Shown: positions 8,392-18,277, counted from the first letter of the stretch. The stretch: DNA of 64,000 nt from Cognatundibacterium oligocarboniphilum (GCF_013377855.1 NZ_JABXYJ010000003.1:62001-126000), one strand, 5' to 3'. Numbers and translations: made by a program. Notes: generated by a model not told the origin, from the sequence alone.

Positions 8392-10403
8392 ACAGACAAA
8401 ACCGTATGCGCCTGCCACGCTTTTCCTTCCCTGTCCTGAGCCGCGATAAAGCCGATACCCTGCTGCTGCTCGCCGCCTGCATCAGCATCCTGCTACCGCA
8501 TTTCCAGCATGTCAGCTGGTGGGTGACCGCCAGTTGCACCGCCTTGCTGGGTTGGCGCACCTGGCTGACCCTGCAAGGTCTGCGTCTGCCGCCGTCCTGG
8601 GTGCTGCTGCCGGTGTCGGCACTGACCATGCTCGGGGTATATCTGCAATATCATTCTTTCTTCGGACGCGAAGTCGGCGTCACCATGCTGATGCTGCTGC
8701 TGACCAGCAAGCTGTTGGAAATGCATGCCAGACGGGATTTATTTGTGGTTCTGTTTCTGAGTTTTTTCCTGATGCTGACCAGTTATTTTTATCAGCAAAA
8801 CATTGGCAGCGCCTTCCAAAGTCTGACTGGTCTCAGCCTTTTATTGACAGCACAGCTGTCATTTCAATATACAGGTCTTTACCCGTCCCTCTGGCAACGA
8901 TTCAAACTCAGTCTCAGCATTCTGGGGCTGGCGATTCCGCTGACACTGGCAGCGTTCTTCCTGCTTCCAAGGGTACAGGGGCCGTTGTGGGGTTTGCCGG
9001 GAGATGCGCACAGCGGCCGTTCAGGCTTGTCGGAGAGCATGGCGCCGGGCGGCATCAGCGAGATGGTACTGTCTGAAGACATCGTTTTCCGCGTGCAATT
9101 CGGCGGTACAATTCCCAACAAATCCCTGCTGTACTGGCGTGGCATCGTGATGGATCAGTTTGACGGCAAAACCTGGACGCATAGTCCCGGTTCGCAACCG
9201 CTGACCTATTCACCGGCGAGTTATTCCGGCCCGGCCATCGCACAAACGATTCTGCTCGAACCACAGCGCCAGCGCTGGCTGTTTGCACTGGACCTGCCTG
9301 CCAGCCTGCCGCCACCGCAGACCGGTCTGACAGCCAGTCTGAATCCGCAGATGGAATTACGCAACAGCGAGAGCATCAGCCAGCGTTTGCGCTATGAAAT
9401 CACGTCTTATCCGCAATATCGTTACCAGACTGCCCTGACCGCTGAAGAACGGGAGCAGGCTCTGCAACTGCCTTCAGGATTCAATCCGCGAACCGCCAAT
9501 TTTGCAAGCACACTGCGTCAGCGTTACGTGGAAGATGCCGATCTGATCAATGCGATCTTGCAATTTTTCCGTCAGCAAGCATTCAGTTACACGCTGGAAC
9601 CACCATTACTCGGCAGGCAGACGATTGATGATTTTTTGTTTGAAAGCCGTGCCGGGTTCTGCGAGCACTACGCCAGCACCTTTACCAACATCATGCGCTT
9701 TGCCGGAATCCCGGCCCGCATCGTCACCGGCTACCAGGGTGGCAATATCAATACTGTGGACGGCTATTTTGAAGTCAGACAGTCCGATGCCCATGCCTGG
9801 AGCGAAGTCTGGCTTAAAGAACGGGGCTGGGTACGGGTAGATCCTACCGCCGCAGTCGCGCCCGAACGCGTCATGCAAAACCTGGACCGTGCGATTCCGA
9901 AACGCGGTTTCGCAGGATTGATGAACTTCGCCTTGTCCGGTAATTCCTGGAGCCAGAATCTACGTATGCGATGGGATGCGGTAAATAACTCCTGGAACCA
10001 GTGGGTACTGAACTACAACCACCAGACACAGCTCAACCTGTTCAAATCATTTGGTCTGAAAGAAGTAGACTGGGCGCAACTCAGTCTGATTTTTTTTATC
10101 GCCGGCAGCCTGATTCTGGCGCTGATTGCACTACCTTTAATGTGGCACAGCACGCCTCAGCCGCCATTGGATAGAGTATACTTTTTATTTTGTAAAAAAA
10201 TGGCAAGAAAACAGCTGCCAAAAATGCCGGAAGAAGGGCCCCTGCACTATCTGCAAAGATTGCGCCAAAAACTTCCTGCCAAAGAATTTCAGGCAACCGA
10301 GCAATTCCTGAATCTGTATATGGCTGCCAAATACGGAAAACACGATTTTTCTGAATTCAATCTGATCAGCCGGCTGAAGAAATTATTAGCCGCCTGCCCA
10401 TAA
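8388..10403 (+). CDS. TgpA-type transglutaminase-like membrane protein (DUF3488/DUF4129)
   Basis: 671 residues. The N-terminal 200 residues hold several membrane segments. A periplasmic transglutaminase-like core follows with Cys in GFCEHYAST, His in SDAHAWSEVW and Asp in RVDPTAAV, a complete catalytic triad. One further membrane segment at about 563-582 leads to a cytoplasmic C-terminal domain of the DUF4129 type. TgpA of Pseudomonas is an essential inner-membrane protein of this class. The gene closes the MoxR-DUF58 operon and overlaps the preceding gene by 4 bases. Confidence 0.92.
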   Translation: MNRQNRMRLPRFSFPVLSRDKADTLLLLAACISILLPHFQHVSWWVTASCTALLGWRTWLTLQGLRLPPSWVLLPVSALTMLGVYLQYHSFFGREVGVTMLMLLLTSKLLEMHARRDLFVVLFLSFFLMLTSYFYQQNIGSAFQSLTGLSLLLTAQLSFQYTGLYPSLWQRFKLSLSILGLAIPLTLAAFFLLPRVQGPLWGLPGDAHSGRSGLSESMAPGGISEMVLSEDIVFRVQFGGTIPNKSLLYWRGIVMDQFDGKTWTHSPGSQPLTYSPASYSGPAIAQTILLEPQRQRWLFALDLPASLPPPQTGLTASLNPQMELRNSESISQRLRYEITSYPQYRYQTALTAEEREQALQLPSGFNPRTANFASTLRQRYVEDADLINAILQFFRQQAFSYTLEPPLLGRQTIDDFLFESRAGFCEHYASTFTNIMRFAGIPARIVTGYQGGNINTVDGYFEVRQSDAHAWSEVWLKERGWVRVDPTAAVAPERVMQNLDRAIPKRGFAGLMNFALSGNSWSQNLRMRWDAVNNSWNQWVLNYNHQTQLNLFKSFGLKEVDWAQLSLIFFIAGSLILALIALPLMWHSTPQPPLDRVYFLFCKKMARKQLPKMPEEGPLHYLQRLRQKLPAKEFQATEQFLNLYMAAKYGKHDFSEFNLISRLKKLLAACP

Positions 10404-10428
10404 CTATCATTTTTCTTCGTCATTCAGC

Positions 10429-11550
10429 ATGACTGCACCATTCCAGCATTTGAAATCCGCTTCCTCACAGCTTGCCAGACTGACCTGCTCGCTACTTTTA
10501 ACACTGTTGCTCTTACCCGGCCTGACTATTGCCGCCAGCAGTCAGAAAAAAGCTAAAAAACCCCCTGCACAGGAAACCATGCAAACGGACAATGTGCATT
10601 TTGCGCAATGGAAAGAAGTCGCCCTGTTTATCCGGCAAATGGAAGTCCAGCATCAATTCGATACCGGACAACTGGAAACCCTGTTTGAACAGGTGCGCTA
10701 TGTGGATACAGCACGACAGCTGGTGAAGCCGGCTCCGGCCGGCAAACCCAAAAACTGGAAAGCCTATCGCGCCCGCTTTATCGAACCTTACCGGATCGAA
10801 GCAGGTGTCGCGTTCTGGAATCAATATGCCGACACACTGGAGCGCGCGCAGCGGCAGTATGGCGTTCCCCCGGAAATCATTGTCGGTCTGATCGGTGTCG
10901 AAACAATTTTCGGCAAGCATACCGGAAAATTCCGCGTCATGGATACACTGACCACGCTGGCCTTTGATTACCCGAACACGCCCAACCGGGAAGCCAGAAT
11001 GCAGTTTTTCAGGAAAGAGCTGGAGAATATGCTGCTGCTGGCCAGAGACGCCGGTGTTGATCCTCTGTTGTTCAAAGGTTCTTATGCCGGTGCAATCGGC
11101 TGGTCACAATTCATGCCTGGCAGTATTCGTCAGTATGCCGTTGATTTTGACAGTGATGGCCGGATTAATCTCACCGATTCTCCAGTTGATGCCATTGGCA
11201 GCGTCGCCAACTACTTGGCACAACACGGCTGGAAACAGCAATTACCCGTTGCCTTTCCCGCCACTTTGCTGACAGAAAGCAGCCATCCCCTGCTGGTCGA
11301 AGCACTCGGCCGTGGCTTACGCGCCACGTATTCCAGGCAGGACCTGAAAGACGTCATCAGCACCGCCAGTGCCGAAGCGCCGGAAAATATCCTGTACGGG
11401 GTGATTGATTTGCAAAACGGCGAAGATGCGCCGGAATACTGGCTGGGCACCGATAATTTCTACGCGATCACCCAATACAATCGCAGTTATTTCTACGCCA
11501 TGTCTGTTTTTGAACTGGGACGCATCATCAAACTTGCCCGGGAAAAATAA
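10429..11550 (+). CDS. mltB: Lytic murein transglycosylase B
   Basis: 373 residues of the MltB/SLT3 family, which cleaves the MurNAc-GlcNAc bond of peptidoglycan to leave 1,6-anhydromuropeptides. An N-terminal hydrophobic segment (about residues 18-36, ending TIAAS) is a signal peptide. No lipobox cysteine follows it, so the protein may be soluble in the periplasm rather than a lipoprotein. The catalytic Glu158 is in GVETIFGKHTG, and the downstream GSYAGAIGWSQFMPGS is the family signature. It starts 25 bases after the transglutaminase gene and may be read from the same transcript. Confidence 0.93.
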   Translation: MTAPFQHLKSASSQLARLTCSLLLTLLLLPGLTIAASSQKKAKKPPAQETMQTDNVHFAQWKEVALFIRQMEVQHQFDTGQLETLFEQVRYVDTARQLVKPAPAGKPKNWKAYRARFIEPYRIEAGVAFWNQYADTLERAQRQYGVPPEIIVGLIGVETIFGKHTGKFRVMDTLTTLAFDYPNTPNREARMQFFRKELENMLLLARDAGVDPLLFKGSYAGAIGWSQFMPGSIRQYAVDFDSDGRINLTDSPVDAIGSVANYLAQHGWKQQLPVAFPATLLTESSHPLLVEALGRGLRATYSRQDLKDVISTASAEAPENILYGVIDLQNGEDAPEYWLGTDNFYAITQYNRSYFYAMSVFELGRIIKLAREK

Positions 11551-11904
11551 AAACGAGATATAAAACAAAAATTTTTTAACAATATGTTTCGTTTTCACTA
11601 ATTGATTTCAGGAACTTTTTGCTCAATACTGTTCATGCAAGCAATTGCACACATGCAAATAAAAGAATTAACTCACAACATTCTTTTTTTAAAACAAGTA
11701 TTGCGATTCATTATGAATTAAACTACAGTGATGTTATCTTATTGATATAAAAGCATTATCAGCATTTGATATGTCAATAGATTTAACAATGTTTTGCTAT
11801 TTTTCTCGTAAGCAAATTTCATTTTAAAGATACAATATTACCGTTTGATTAATTCTCATTGAAGCAATTAATTCAGCATCAATAGACTAGACAGCGAGGT
11901 AATT
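11551..11904. other. AT-rich intergenic region upstream of small HTH gene
   Basis: A 354-base gene-free stretch that is strongly AT-rich compared with its neighbours. It holds runs of T and A, several TTG/TATAAT-like words (for example TACAAT about 70 bases before the next gene) and a GAGGT ribosome site just before 11905. No ORF, RNA gene or strong terminator hairpin is apparent. It is most likely an extended promoter/regulatory region for the small HTH protein. Confidence 0.5.
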
Positions 11905-12204
11905 ATGGCCAATCTGACCCAGCTTGAATCAGATGAAATCGACTACGATCCAAATAATCTTTTGGATACTCTGATTAAACAATTGCACCTGAAAAATGAC
12001 GCAGCGTTGTCCCGTGCGTTGGAAGTTGCTCCACCCGTTATCAGTAAAATCAGGCACCGCCGCTTGCCGGTTGGCGCTTCTCTGCTGATTCGTATGCACG
12101 AAATCAGCGATGTCAGCATCAAAGAATTACGTGAATTAATGGGTGACCGTCGCGCGAAATTCCGCATCAGCGACAAACAATTCAAACCCAAAGATGCTGC
12201 ATAA
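11905..12204 (+). CDS. Small helix-turn-helix protein of unknown function
   Basis: 99 residues. The centre (LIKQLHLKNDAALSRALEVA, then PPVISKIRHRRLPVGASLLIRMHEISDVSIKEL) has the spacing of a Cro/C1-type HTH: a DAALSRAL turn and a PPVISKIR recognition helix. The C-terminus is basic (DRRAKFRISDKQFKPK). It is therefore probably a DNA-binding protein. A GAGG ribosome site lies close before the ATG, and a 354-base AT-rich region precedes it. A strong terminator follows at 12261. The family is not recognised by name. Confidence 0.75.
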   Translation: MANLTQLESDEIDYDPNNLLDTLIKQLHLKNDAALSRALEVAPPVISKIRHRRLPVGASLLIRMHEISDVSIKELRELMGDRRAKFRISDKQFKPKDAA

Positions 12205-12260
12205 GTTTTGAACAAATGAACATATGCACGGGAGCCGTTGAAACTACATGGCTCCGGGCA

Positions 12261-12303
12261 AAATACCGAAACCGTTTATCCAGACAGTTTCGGTATTTTT
12301 TTA
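12261..12303 (+). terminator. Intrinsic terminator, probably bidirectional
   Basis: An 11-bp stem (AATACCGAAAC pairing with GTTTCGGTATT) with a 14-base loop is followed by a run of T residues. It lies between two convergent genes (small HTH protein and cysM). Read the other way, the stem is followed by a shorter T run, so it may serve both. Confidence 0.85.
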
Positions 12304-12320
12304 TCCGGATCAACAAACTT

Positions 12321-13232
12321 TTAGGCTGGAAAGACGCCCGTTGACAGGTAACGGTCTCCCCGGTCACAGACGATAAAAACAATCGTTGCATTCTCGACGG
12401 TCTCGGCGACCCGCAGGGCAATCTCACACGCCCCTGCAGCTGAAATACCGCAAAAAATTCCCTCTTCCGCAGCCAGGCGACGCGCCATATGTTCGGCATC
12501 GGACTGACTGACCGATTCAGTCCTGTCAATTCTGGCCTTGTCATAAATTTTCGGCATATAAGCTTCCGGCCATTTGCGAATACCCGGAATCTGCGATCCC
12601 TCTTCCGGCTGCGCGCCAACAATCTGTATCTGTGGATTTTGCTGCTTCAGATAAGCGGAAACACCCATAATCGTACCGGTCGTCCCCATTGCGGACACGA
12701 AATGCGTTACGCGTCCGCTCGTATCTCGCCAGATTTCGGGGCCAGTTCCCTCAAAATGCGCCAAAGGATTATCCGGATTCGCAAACTGATCGAGGATCAC
12801 ACCTTTGCCTTCTTTCTGCATCTGTTCTGCCAGATCGCGGGCGTATTCCATGCCACCAGTTTTCGGTGTCAGAATAATTTTAGCGCCATAAGCAGCCATA
12901 CTCTGACGACGCTCTATAGTCAGGTTTTCAGGCATCAGCAACAGCATTTTGTATCCCCGCATCGCCGCTGCCATCGCGAGGGCAATTCCGGTATTGCCAC
13001 TGGTCGCTTCGATCAGGGTATCACCCGGCTTGATCTGCCCGCGTTCTTCGGCACGCTTGATCATGGACAGCGCTGGCCTGTCTTTGACGGAACCGGCAGG
13101 ATTATTTCCTTCCAGCTTTCCTAAAATGATGTTATTGCGACGTACATTTTCAGCACCGGGGATACGCTGCAATCTTACCAGCGGCGTGTTTCCTATCGTG
13201 TCTTCAATGGTCAGGTAAGGCATATCTTTCAT
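12321..13232 (-). CDS. cysM: Cysteine synthase B
   Basis: 303 residues of the PLP-dependent O-acetylserine sulfhydrylase family, which makes cysteine from O-acetylserine and sulfide or thiosulfate. The PLP lysine is in NNPAGSVKDRPAL, the phosphate/substrate loop is TSGNTG, and the C-terminal FCGISAAGA motif is present. The length and the N-terminus YLTIEDTIGNTPLVRLQR favour CysM over CysK. The ATG at 13232 is chosen; a GTG two codons upstream is also possible. It faces the small HTH gene across a shared terminator. Confidence 0.93.
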   Translation of the reverse strand: MKDMPYLTIEDTIGNTPLVRLQRIPGAENVRRNNIILGKLEGNNPAGSVKDRPALSMIKRAEERGQIKPGDTLIEATSGNTGIALAMAAAMRGYKMLLLMPENLTIERRQSMAAYGAKIILTPKTGGMEYARDLAEQMQKEGKGVILDQFANPDNPLAHFEGTGPEIWRDTSGRVTHFVSAMGTTGTIMGVSAYLKQQNPQIQIVGAQPEEGSQIPGIRKWPEAYMPKIYDKARIDRTESVSQSDAEHMARRLAAEEGIFCGISAAGACEIALRVAETVENATIVFIVCDRGDRYLSTGVFPA

Positions 13233-13423
13233 AATCACTCATAGTTTCCTGAAACAGAGCACCATTCTAAACGCAGACGCACTGTTTCGCCGTCTCATCT
13301 GCAGCCCGGAATCCGGAACCCGGATGCTGTATATGCCGGAAAACTCTGGCGCGCAGAGGGAAAAGCAAGCAATCTGCTCCGGAAATCAGGAAAAACCTTT
13401 CTTATATACATTTTGCATAAGCT

Positions 13424-13461
13424 AATAAAAAAAGCCTCTGACAGGTTCATCAGAGGCTTTT
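13424..13461 (-). terminator. Intrinsic terminator of the comEA-like gene
   Basis: A 12-13 bp stem (AAGCCTCTGA paired with TCAGAGGCTT) with an 8-base loop. On the minus strand it is followed by a T run. It lies 60 bases past the stop of the minus-strand ComEA-like gene. Confidence 0.85.
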
Positions 13462-13520
13462 CTTGATACTGGTCAAGGCAAACCAGTTATTCGACGGGGG
13501 AACGATTCCCCTGAACCTGC

Positions 13521-14027
13521 TTATTTCGTTTTGCCTTCTTTCGCGCTGACAGCTGCCTTGGAAGCACTGGTTGCGGCGGCATCAGCCTTCATTGCCTTTT
13601 TAGAGGTTTTATCCGCTTTTTCAGCAGCTTTATCTGCAGTTTTTTCTGCTTTAGCAGGAGCTGCTTCTGGCATCGCATCGGCTTTCGCGGCTTTGTCAGC
13701 CTTCGCTGCTTTTGCTGGCTTGGCATCAGCCGCTGGTTTTGCTGCCGGAGCACCGGATTTAGCCTGTCCGTTCACGGTCAGTCCGGCTTCCGATAACTTC
13801 ACAGAGTTTTTGTCACCAATGCCTTTAACGCGGGTCTGAAAATCAGCCCAGTCTTTAAAACTGCCATTTTTTGTACGCTCTTCGATAATCGCCTTCGCTT
13901 TAACCGGGCCGATTCCTTTCACGCCATCCAGGGCAGCCTGATCTGCCTTATTCACATCCACATCAGCAAATGCAAAATTCATTGTTGCCATCAAGGCGAT
14001 CAGGGCGAGCAATAATTTCTTCAACAT
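13521..14027 (-). CDS. ComEA-like helix-hairpin-helix protein with lysine/alanine-rich tail
   Basis: 168 residues from the ATG at 14027, which has an AAGGAG ribosome site 6 bases upstream; an upstream in-frame start at 14057 lacks one. A signal peptide (MLKKLLLALIALMATMNFAFA) precedes a compact ComEA-type HhH DNA-binding domain (VDVNKADQAALDGVKGIGPVKAKAI, residues about 22-85). The remaining 80 residues are low-complexity Ala/Lys/Pro, with repeated KADKAAKAD-like units that resemble a histone H1 tail. ComEA binds incoming DNA in the periplasm. No other competence gene is nearby, so transformation is only a possibility. Confidence 0.85.
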   Translation of the reverse strand: MLKKLLLALIALMATMNFAFADVDVNKADQAALDGVKGIGPVKAKAIIEERTKNGSFKDWADFQTRVKGIGDKNSVKLSEAGLTVNGQAKSGAPAAKPAADAKPAKAAKADKAAKADAMPEAAPAKAEKTADKAAEKADKTSKKAMKADAAATSASKAAVSAKEGKTK

Positions 14028-14152
14028 AGAAAACTCCTTAAATAAGTAATCAGTCATGGTGATGTTTAAGCTTGGTATTACCGAAAGAAGGCTGGTGCCG
14101 TTCTGTCATCTTTAACGATACCATACAAAAAAGGTTGACCGAATTTTACTTT

Positions 14153-15085
14153 TCAGGAAATTTCATGTTCTCCAAATAATTCCACTCTGGAAACAGTTGC
14201 CGTACCAAGCTTACCTACCACGATGCCGCCAGCCCGATTAGCAATCGCCACAGCATCCTGCATCGACATGCCGTTTGCCATCATGACCGCCATAGTCGCA
14301 ATCACCGTGTCCCCTGCGCCGGACACATCGAAAACCTCTCTTGCCATCGCAGGCACATGCGTCACATCCGCTTCGGTGAAGAGCGTCATGCCCTCTTCTG
14401 AACGGGTCAGCAGCAAGCCCTGCAACCCCAGTTCGCGACGCAGATTCTGGGCTTTTTCTGTCAACATATCTTCCCCAGACCATTCGCCGATGATCTGACG
14501 CAATTCAGCCTTGTTCGGTGTCAATAGCGTGGCACCAGCATAACGGCTGAAATCACTCCCTTTCGGATCCACCAGCACCGGTTTTCCTGCAGCCAGCGCG
14601 GCTTGTATCATCATGCAGACATTTGTGAGCCCCCCCTTGGCATAGTCCGACAAAACCACCAGATCAGAAGCGCTGAGCAATGCGTTAAAACGATTGAGTT
14701 TATCGCGCAGGATATGCTCGGTCGGCCGCTCTTCAAAGTCGATACGGATCAGTTGCTGTTGTCGGCCGATGACACGGAGTTTAATGATGGTTGAAATCTG
14801 CCGGTCCCGGCTCAGATAACTGTCGATGCCGGATTTTTTCAACAACTGCTCAATGGTTTCACCTGCTTCATCGTCACCGATCACGCCCATCAGACCTGCA
14901 CTGACGCCAAGAGCGACCGCATTCAACGCCACATTCGCGGCACCTCCCAGGCGCTCTTCGCGACGCTCAACGCGCACAATCGGGACAGGTGCTTCCGGCG
15001 AAATCCGGTTAACTTCGCCAAACCAGTAACGATCCAGCATCACATCACCAGCAATCAGGATGCGTTTTTTCAACGGTTGATTCAC
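14153..15085 (-). CDS. rfaE1: D-glycero-beta-D-manno-heptose-7-phosphate kinase
   Basis: 310 residues with the PfkB/ribokinase fold. The N-terminus ILIAGDVMLDRYWFGEVNRISPEAPVPIV is characteristic of HldE domain 1/HldA, and the catalytic signature VFDVSGAGDTVIA is near the C-terminus. The enzyme phosphorylates heptose 7-phosphate in ADP-heptose synthesis for LPS core. The nucleotidyltransferase half of bifunctional HldE is absent, so this is the split form. The start is GTG. It lies 19 bases downstream of ugd and is part of an LPS-related gene row with lapB and lapA. Confidence 0.93.
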   Translation of the reverse strand: MNQPLKKRILIAGDVMLDRYWFGEVNRISPEAPVPIVRVERREERLGGAANVALNAVALGVSAGLMGVIGDDEAGETIEQLLKKSGIDSYLSRDRQISTIIKLRVIGRQQQLIRIDFEERPTEHILRDKLNRFNALLSASDLVVLSDYAKGGLTNVCMMIQAALAAGKPVLVDPKGSDFSRYAGATLLTPNKAELRQIIGEWSGEDMLTEKAQNLRRELGLQGLLLTRSEEGMTLFTEADVTHVPAMAREVFDVSGAGDTVIATMAVMMANGMSMQDAVAIANRAGGIVVGKLGTATVSRVELFGEHEIS

Positions 15086-15104
15086 TGCATGACCCCGATT
15101 CTTG

Positions 15105-16478
15105 TTATTGATGTGTCAGAACCGAGCGGCCAATACCGTGATATTCGATTCCCAGTTCATTCATCACTGTCGGATCAAACAGATTGCGGCCATCAAAAAT
15201 CACAGGCTGCTTCAGGCGTGCCTTAAGCTGATCAAAATCAGGACTACGGAATGCTTTCCACTCCGTCACAATCGCGAGTGCGTCGGCCTGATCCAGCGCA
15301 TCCATCGGACTGGAAGCGTAACGGATTGCGTCGAGCAATTCCGGTGCATCGTAAAAATCGAGTTCAAACACCCTTCTTGCCTCGGCCATGGATACCGGAT
15401 CGTAAACAGCAACGGTTGCGCCGCTGCGCAGCAATTCACCCAGTAACACACGGGAAGAGGCGGCGCGCATATCATCTGTATTCGGCTTGAATGCGAGTCC
15501 CCAGATAGCAAAATGTTTACCGACCAGTTTGTTATCAAAACGCTTCAGAATTTTATTTCCAAGAATCTGCTTTTGCCGCGCATTCACGGCTTCAACCGCA
15601 TTCAGAATCAGTAAATTCAGCCCGTAATCCTGTGCGGTGCGCTCCAGTGCCTGTACATCTTTGGGAAAACAGGAGCCACCGTAACCGCAGCCGGCATATA
15701 AAAAACTGTGTCCGATGCGTGGGTCAGAGCCAATCCCATGGCGCACAGCCTCGATATCGGCACCGACATGATCGGCCAGATTCGCCAGCTCATTCATGAA
15801 GGAAATACGGGTTGCCAGCATGGCATTGGCGGCATATTTGGTGAATTCAGCTGAACGCACATCCATCCAGAAAGTCCGTTCATGATTCCGGTTAAAAGGC
15901 GCATAGAGTTTTTTCATCATGCTGCGTGCTTTATCGCCCTGCGCAGAAGAATCGCAGCCGATTACGATACGATCCGGACGCATGAAATCTTCTACTGCGG
16001 CGCCTTCTTTCAGAAATTCCGGATTCGAAACTACCGAAAAATCCGCATGACTCTGACGTGCTGTCAGTTCCTCGCGCAATGCCGCACTGACACGGTCTGC
16101 AGTACCGACCGGAACCGTCGATTTATCGACGACGACTTTAAAACCTGTCATGTATTGGCCAATATTGCGCGCTGCTGCCAGCACATATTTGAGATCGGCA
16201 GAACCATCCTCATCCGGTGGCGTGCCGACGGCAATAAACTGAACATCGCCATGCGCCACACTGGCCTCAATATCTGTGGAAAAACGTATCCGGCCGGCGG
16301 CACGATTCCGCGCAACAATTTCTTCCAGACCAGGTTCATGAATCGGGATACCGCCATTATTCAGAATATCAATCTTGCTCTTGTCCACATCCAGGCAAAA
16401 TACGTCGTTTCCCAGCTCAGCCAGACAGGCCCCCGTCACGAGTCCCACATAACCGGTACCAATAATAGTAATTTTCAT
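15105..16478 (-). CDS. ugd: UDP-glucose 6-dehydrogenase
   Basis: 457 residues. The N-terminal Rossmann motif is [21 protein letters not shown]. The catalytic segment [14 protein letters not shown] contains the active-site cysteine, and the C-terminal UDP-binding domain follows ([16 protein letters not shown]). It oxidises UDP-glucose to UDP-glucuronate for polysaccharide or LPS modification. The gene sits between lapB and the heptose kinase gene on the minus strand, a common betaproteobacterial order. Confidence 0.95.
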   Translation of the reverse strand: MKITIIGTGYVGLVTGACLAELGNDVFCLDVDKSKIDILNNGGIPIHEPGLEEIVARNRAAGRIRFSTDIEASVAHGDVQFIAVGTPPDEDGSADLKYVLAAARNIGQYMTGFKVVVDKSTVPVGTADRVSAALREELTARQSHADFSVVSNPEFLKEGAAVEDFMRPDRIVIGCDSSAQGDKARSMMKKLYAPFNRNHERTFWMDVRSAEFTKYAANAMLATRISFMNELANLADHVGADIEAVRHGIGSDPRIGHSFLYAGCGYGGSCFPKDVQALERTAQDYGLNLLILNAVEAVNARQKQILGNKILKRFDNKLVGKHFAIWGLAFKPNTDDMRAASSRVLLGELLRSGATVAVYDPVSMAEARRVFELDFYDAPELLDAIRYASSPMDALDQADALAIVTEWKAFRSPDFDQLKARLKQPVIFDGRNLFDPTVMNELGIEYHGIGRSVLTHQ

Positions 16479-16555
16479 TTTGCGATCACAATCTTAAAAA
16501 ATCCATCATGCCGGAGCGGTAGAAAACATATCCTTACGCCATCCGGCATCATCAG

Positions 16556-17731
16556 TTAATTCATCACATTCAATTCTTCAGTACGGCGCGGCGGATAAGT
16601 TTCCCAGCGGCTGCAGCCGGGGCAATGCCAGTAAAACTGACGTGCCTTGAAGCCGCAATGCGAACACTGGTAGCGCGCCAGTTTCTGCGCATAGCCATGT
16701 ACCAGATTTTTGACCATGCCGAGTTCTGGCCGGACTTCCGGTGGTGCCGTCATTAAGCGTGCATCCAGCAATTTATCCAGACCCAGCAATGTCGGCGTGC
16801 GGCGTAATTCGTCACTGACCAACTGATTCGCGGCATCCACCCCATCCAGTTCGACCATCGCCTTGAATACGACTTCCAGCAGATCAATCGAAGGCGCTTC
16901 TTCCAGATAAGTCTTCAGCAGATTAAGTCCTTCCTGTGGCCGTTCCAGCTTGCGGTAACCATCCATCAGGCGTTGTGCCACCAGCGCCACATGCGGCACG
17001 CTTTGCTGCTCCACGCGACGCCAGGTCGTGACCGCCTTTTCGGTATCGCCGGCAGACTGATAGACATCGCCAGTGAGAATCACAGCTCGGACACTATGCC
17101 GGTCTGTCGCCAGTGCTTTATCCAGCATCGTCAAGGCCTGTTCGGTATTGGAGCGAACCAGTTCGTCCTGCGCAATCTCGCAATAAAACTGCGCAATTTC
17201 TTTTTGACGCCCGCCGGCACCTGCTTCTTGCAGCGCGTAGGCGGCATCAATCGCACGAGCCCACTCTTTTTCTCGCTGATATATTTCTAGCAAAGCACGT
17301 CTTGCCTGCGCTTCATGCGGATCTGAAATCAATTGATGGAAAGTTTCCTCTGCCCGATCCAGTAATCCGGCTTTCAGATAGTCCTGCCCCAGTTCAAACA
17401 TCGCCTGGGTTTTCTGGTCAGCAGGTAAATCAGGGCGCGACAGCAGATTCTGATGCACCCGGATCGCACGTTCGGTTTCACCTCGGCGGCGAAACAGGTT
17501 GCCCAGTGCAAAATGCAATTCAACAGCTTCCGGGTCGAGCCTGACAATATCAATGAAGGCATCAATCGCCTTGTCAGGTTGCTCATTCAGCAGAAAATTC
17601 AATCCTTTGAAGTAACCGCGCGGCAAACTTCTGGATTCCGCGAGAAGTTGCCGGATATCAATCCGCGCAGCCATCCAGCCCAGTGTAAAAAACAGGGGAA
17701 TCCCCAGCAGCCACCAAATTTCAAATTCCAT
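16556..17731 (-). CDS. lapB: Lipopolysaccharide assembly protein B
   Basis: 391 residues with one N-terminal membrane segment (WWLLGIPLFFTLGWMAARID), a long TPR superhelix (for example VELHFALGNLFRRRGETERAIRVH) and a C-terminal rubredoxin-like metal knuckle with two CxxC pairs (CSHCGF and CPGC). In E. coli LapB/YciM directs FtsH to degrade LpxC and so limits LPS synthesis. The gene is downstream of lapA, as in other proteobacteria. Confidence 0.95.
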   Translation of the reverse strand: MEFEIWWLLGIPLFFTLGWMAARIDIRQLLAESRSLPRGYFKGLNFLLNEQPDKAIDAFIDIVRLDPEAVELHFALGNLFRRRGETERAIRVHQNLLSRPDLPADQKTQAMFELGQDYLKAGLLDRAEETFHQLISDPHEAQARRALLEIYQREKEWARAIDAAYALQEAGAGGRQKEIAQFYCEIAQDELVRSNTEQALTMLDKALATDRHSVRAVILTGDVYQSAGDTEKAVTTWRRVEQQSVPHVALVAQRLMDGYRKLERPQEGLNLLKTYLEEAPSIDLLEVVFKAMVELDGVDAANQLVSDELRRTPTLLGLDKLLDARLMTAPPEVRPELGMVKNLVHGYAQKLARYQCSHCGFKARQFYWHCPGCSRWETYPPRRTEELNVMN

Positions 17732-17845
17732 TTTTTCTTATATTCTTTCGCAACCCAACTCTGGGCATGGCACTGACAACAGAGTTTTATTCTTATCACC
17801 CGAACTGGTCCGGCAGATACCGGTCCGGTTCATCAACATAGCGCA

Positions 17846-18157
17846 TTATTGCTGAATGTTATCAGGCTGTGGCGCCTGTGTCCCCGCTTGCTGCACTGCA
17901 TCTCTTTCTTTCTGGATTTCTGCCAGTGTTTTCTTATGCCGGGATAAATCCCGGCGATGCCTGAAAATCATGGGCACCATCGCCAATGCGCCCAACACTG
18001 CGCCACCGACAAAAAATGCCAGCAGCATAATCACCAGCGGGGCAGATTGCTGGTAACCGAAGAAATACTGCAAAGTCACGATCTGATCATTTTTCAGGGC
18101 AAAGCCAAAAAAGATAATGAACAATATTGCGGCAATCAGTCTGGAGAGGTATTTCAT
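17846..18157 (-). CDS. lapA: LapA family (DUF1049) membrane protein
   Basis: 103 residues with two hydrophobic segments (about 5-23 and 42-66, ALVIMLLAFFVGGAVLGALAMVPMIF) and a charged coiled-coil-like C-terminus ending in a Gln/Pro-rich tail. It matches the LapA layout by topology and by position between ihfB and lapB. It acts with LapB in LPS assembly control. Confidence 0.88.
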   Translation of the reverse strand: MKYLSRLIAAILFIIFFGFALKNDQIVTLQYFFGYQQSAPLVIMLLAFFVGGAVLGALAMVPMIFRHRRDLSRHKKTLAEIQKERDAVQQAGTQAPQPDNIQQ

Positions 18158-18235
18158 GAGGCATCCTTATCGTGTAACAGCGCATACGCGGCTAACTTAG
18201 CATTAAGTCACGCTTCCGGCAAACGATACATTGTA

Positions 18236-18277
18236 CTGAAAAAAAACGGCATACCGGGAAAACCGGTATGCCGTTTT
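18236..18277 (-). terminator. Intrinsic terminator downstream of ihfB
   Basis: A 15-bp perfect stem (AAAACGGCATACCGG with its complement) and a 5-base loop; on the minus strand a run of T follows. It separates ihfB from lapA, so lapA-lapB probably have their own promoter in the 18158-18230 gap. Confidence 0.9.
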
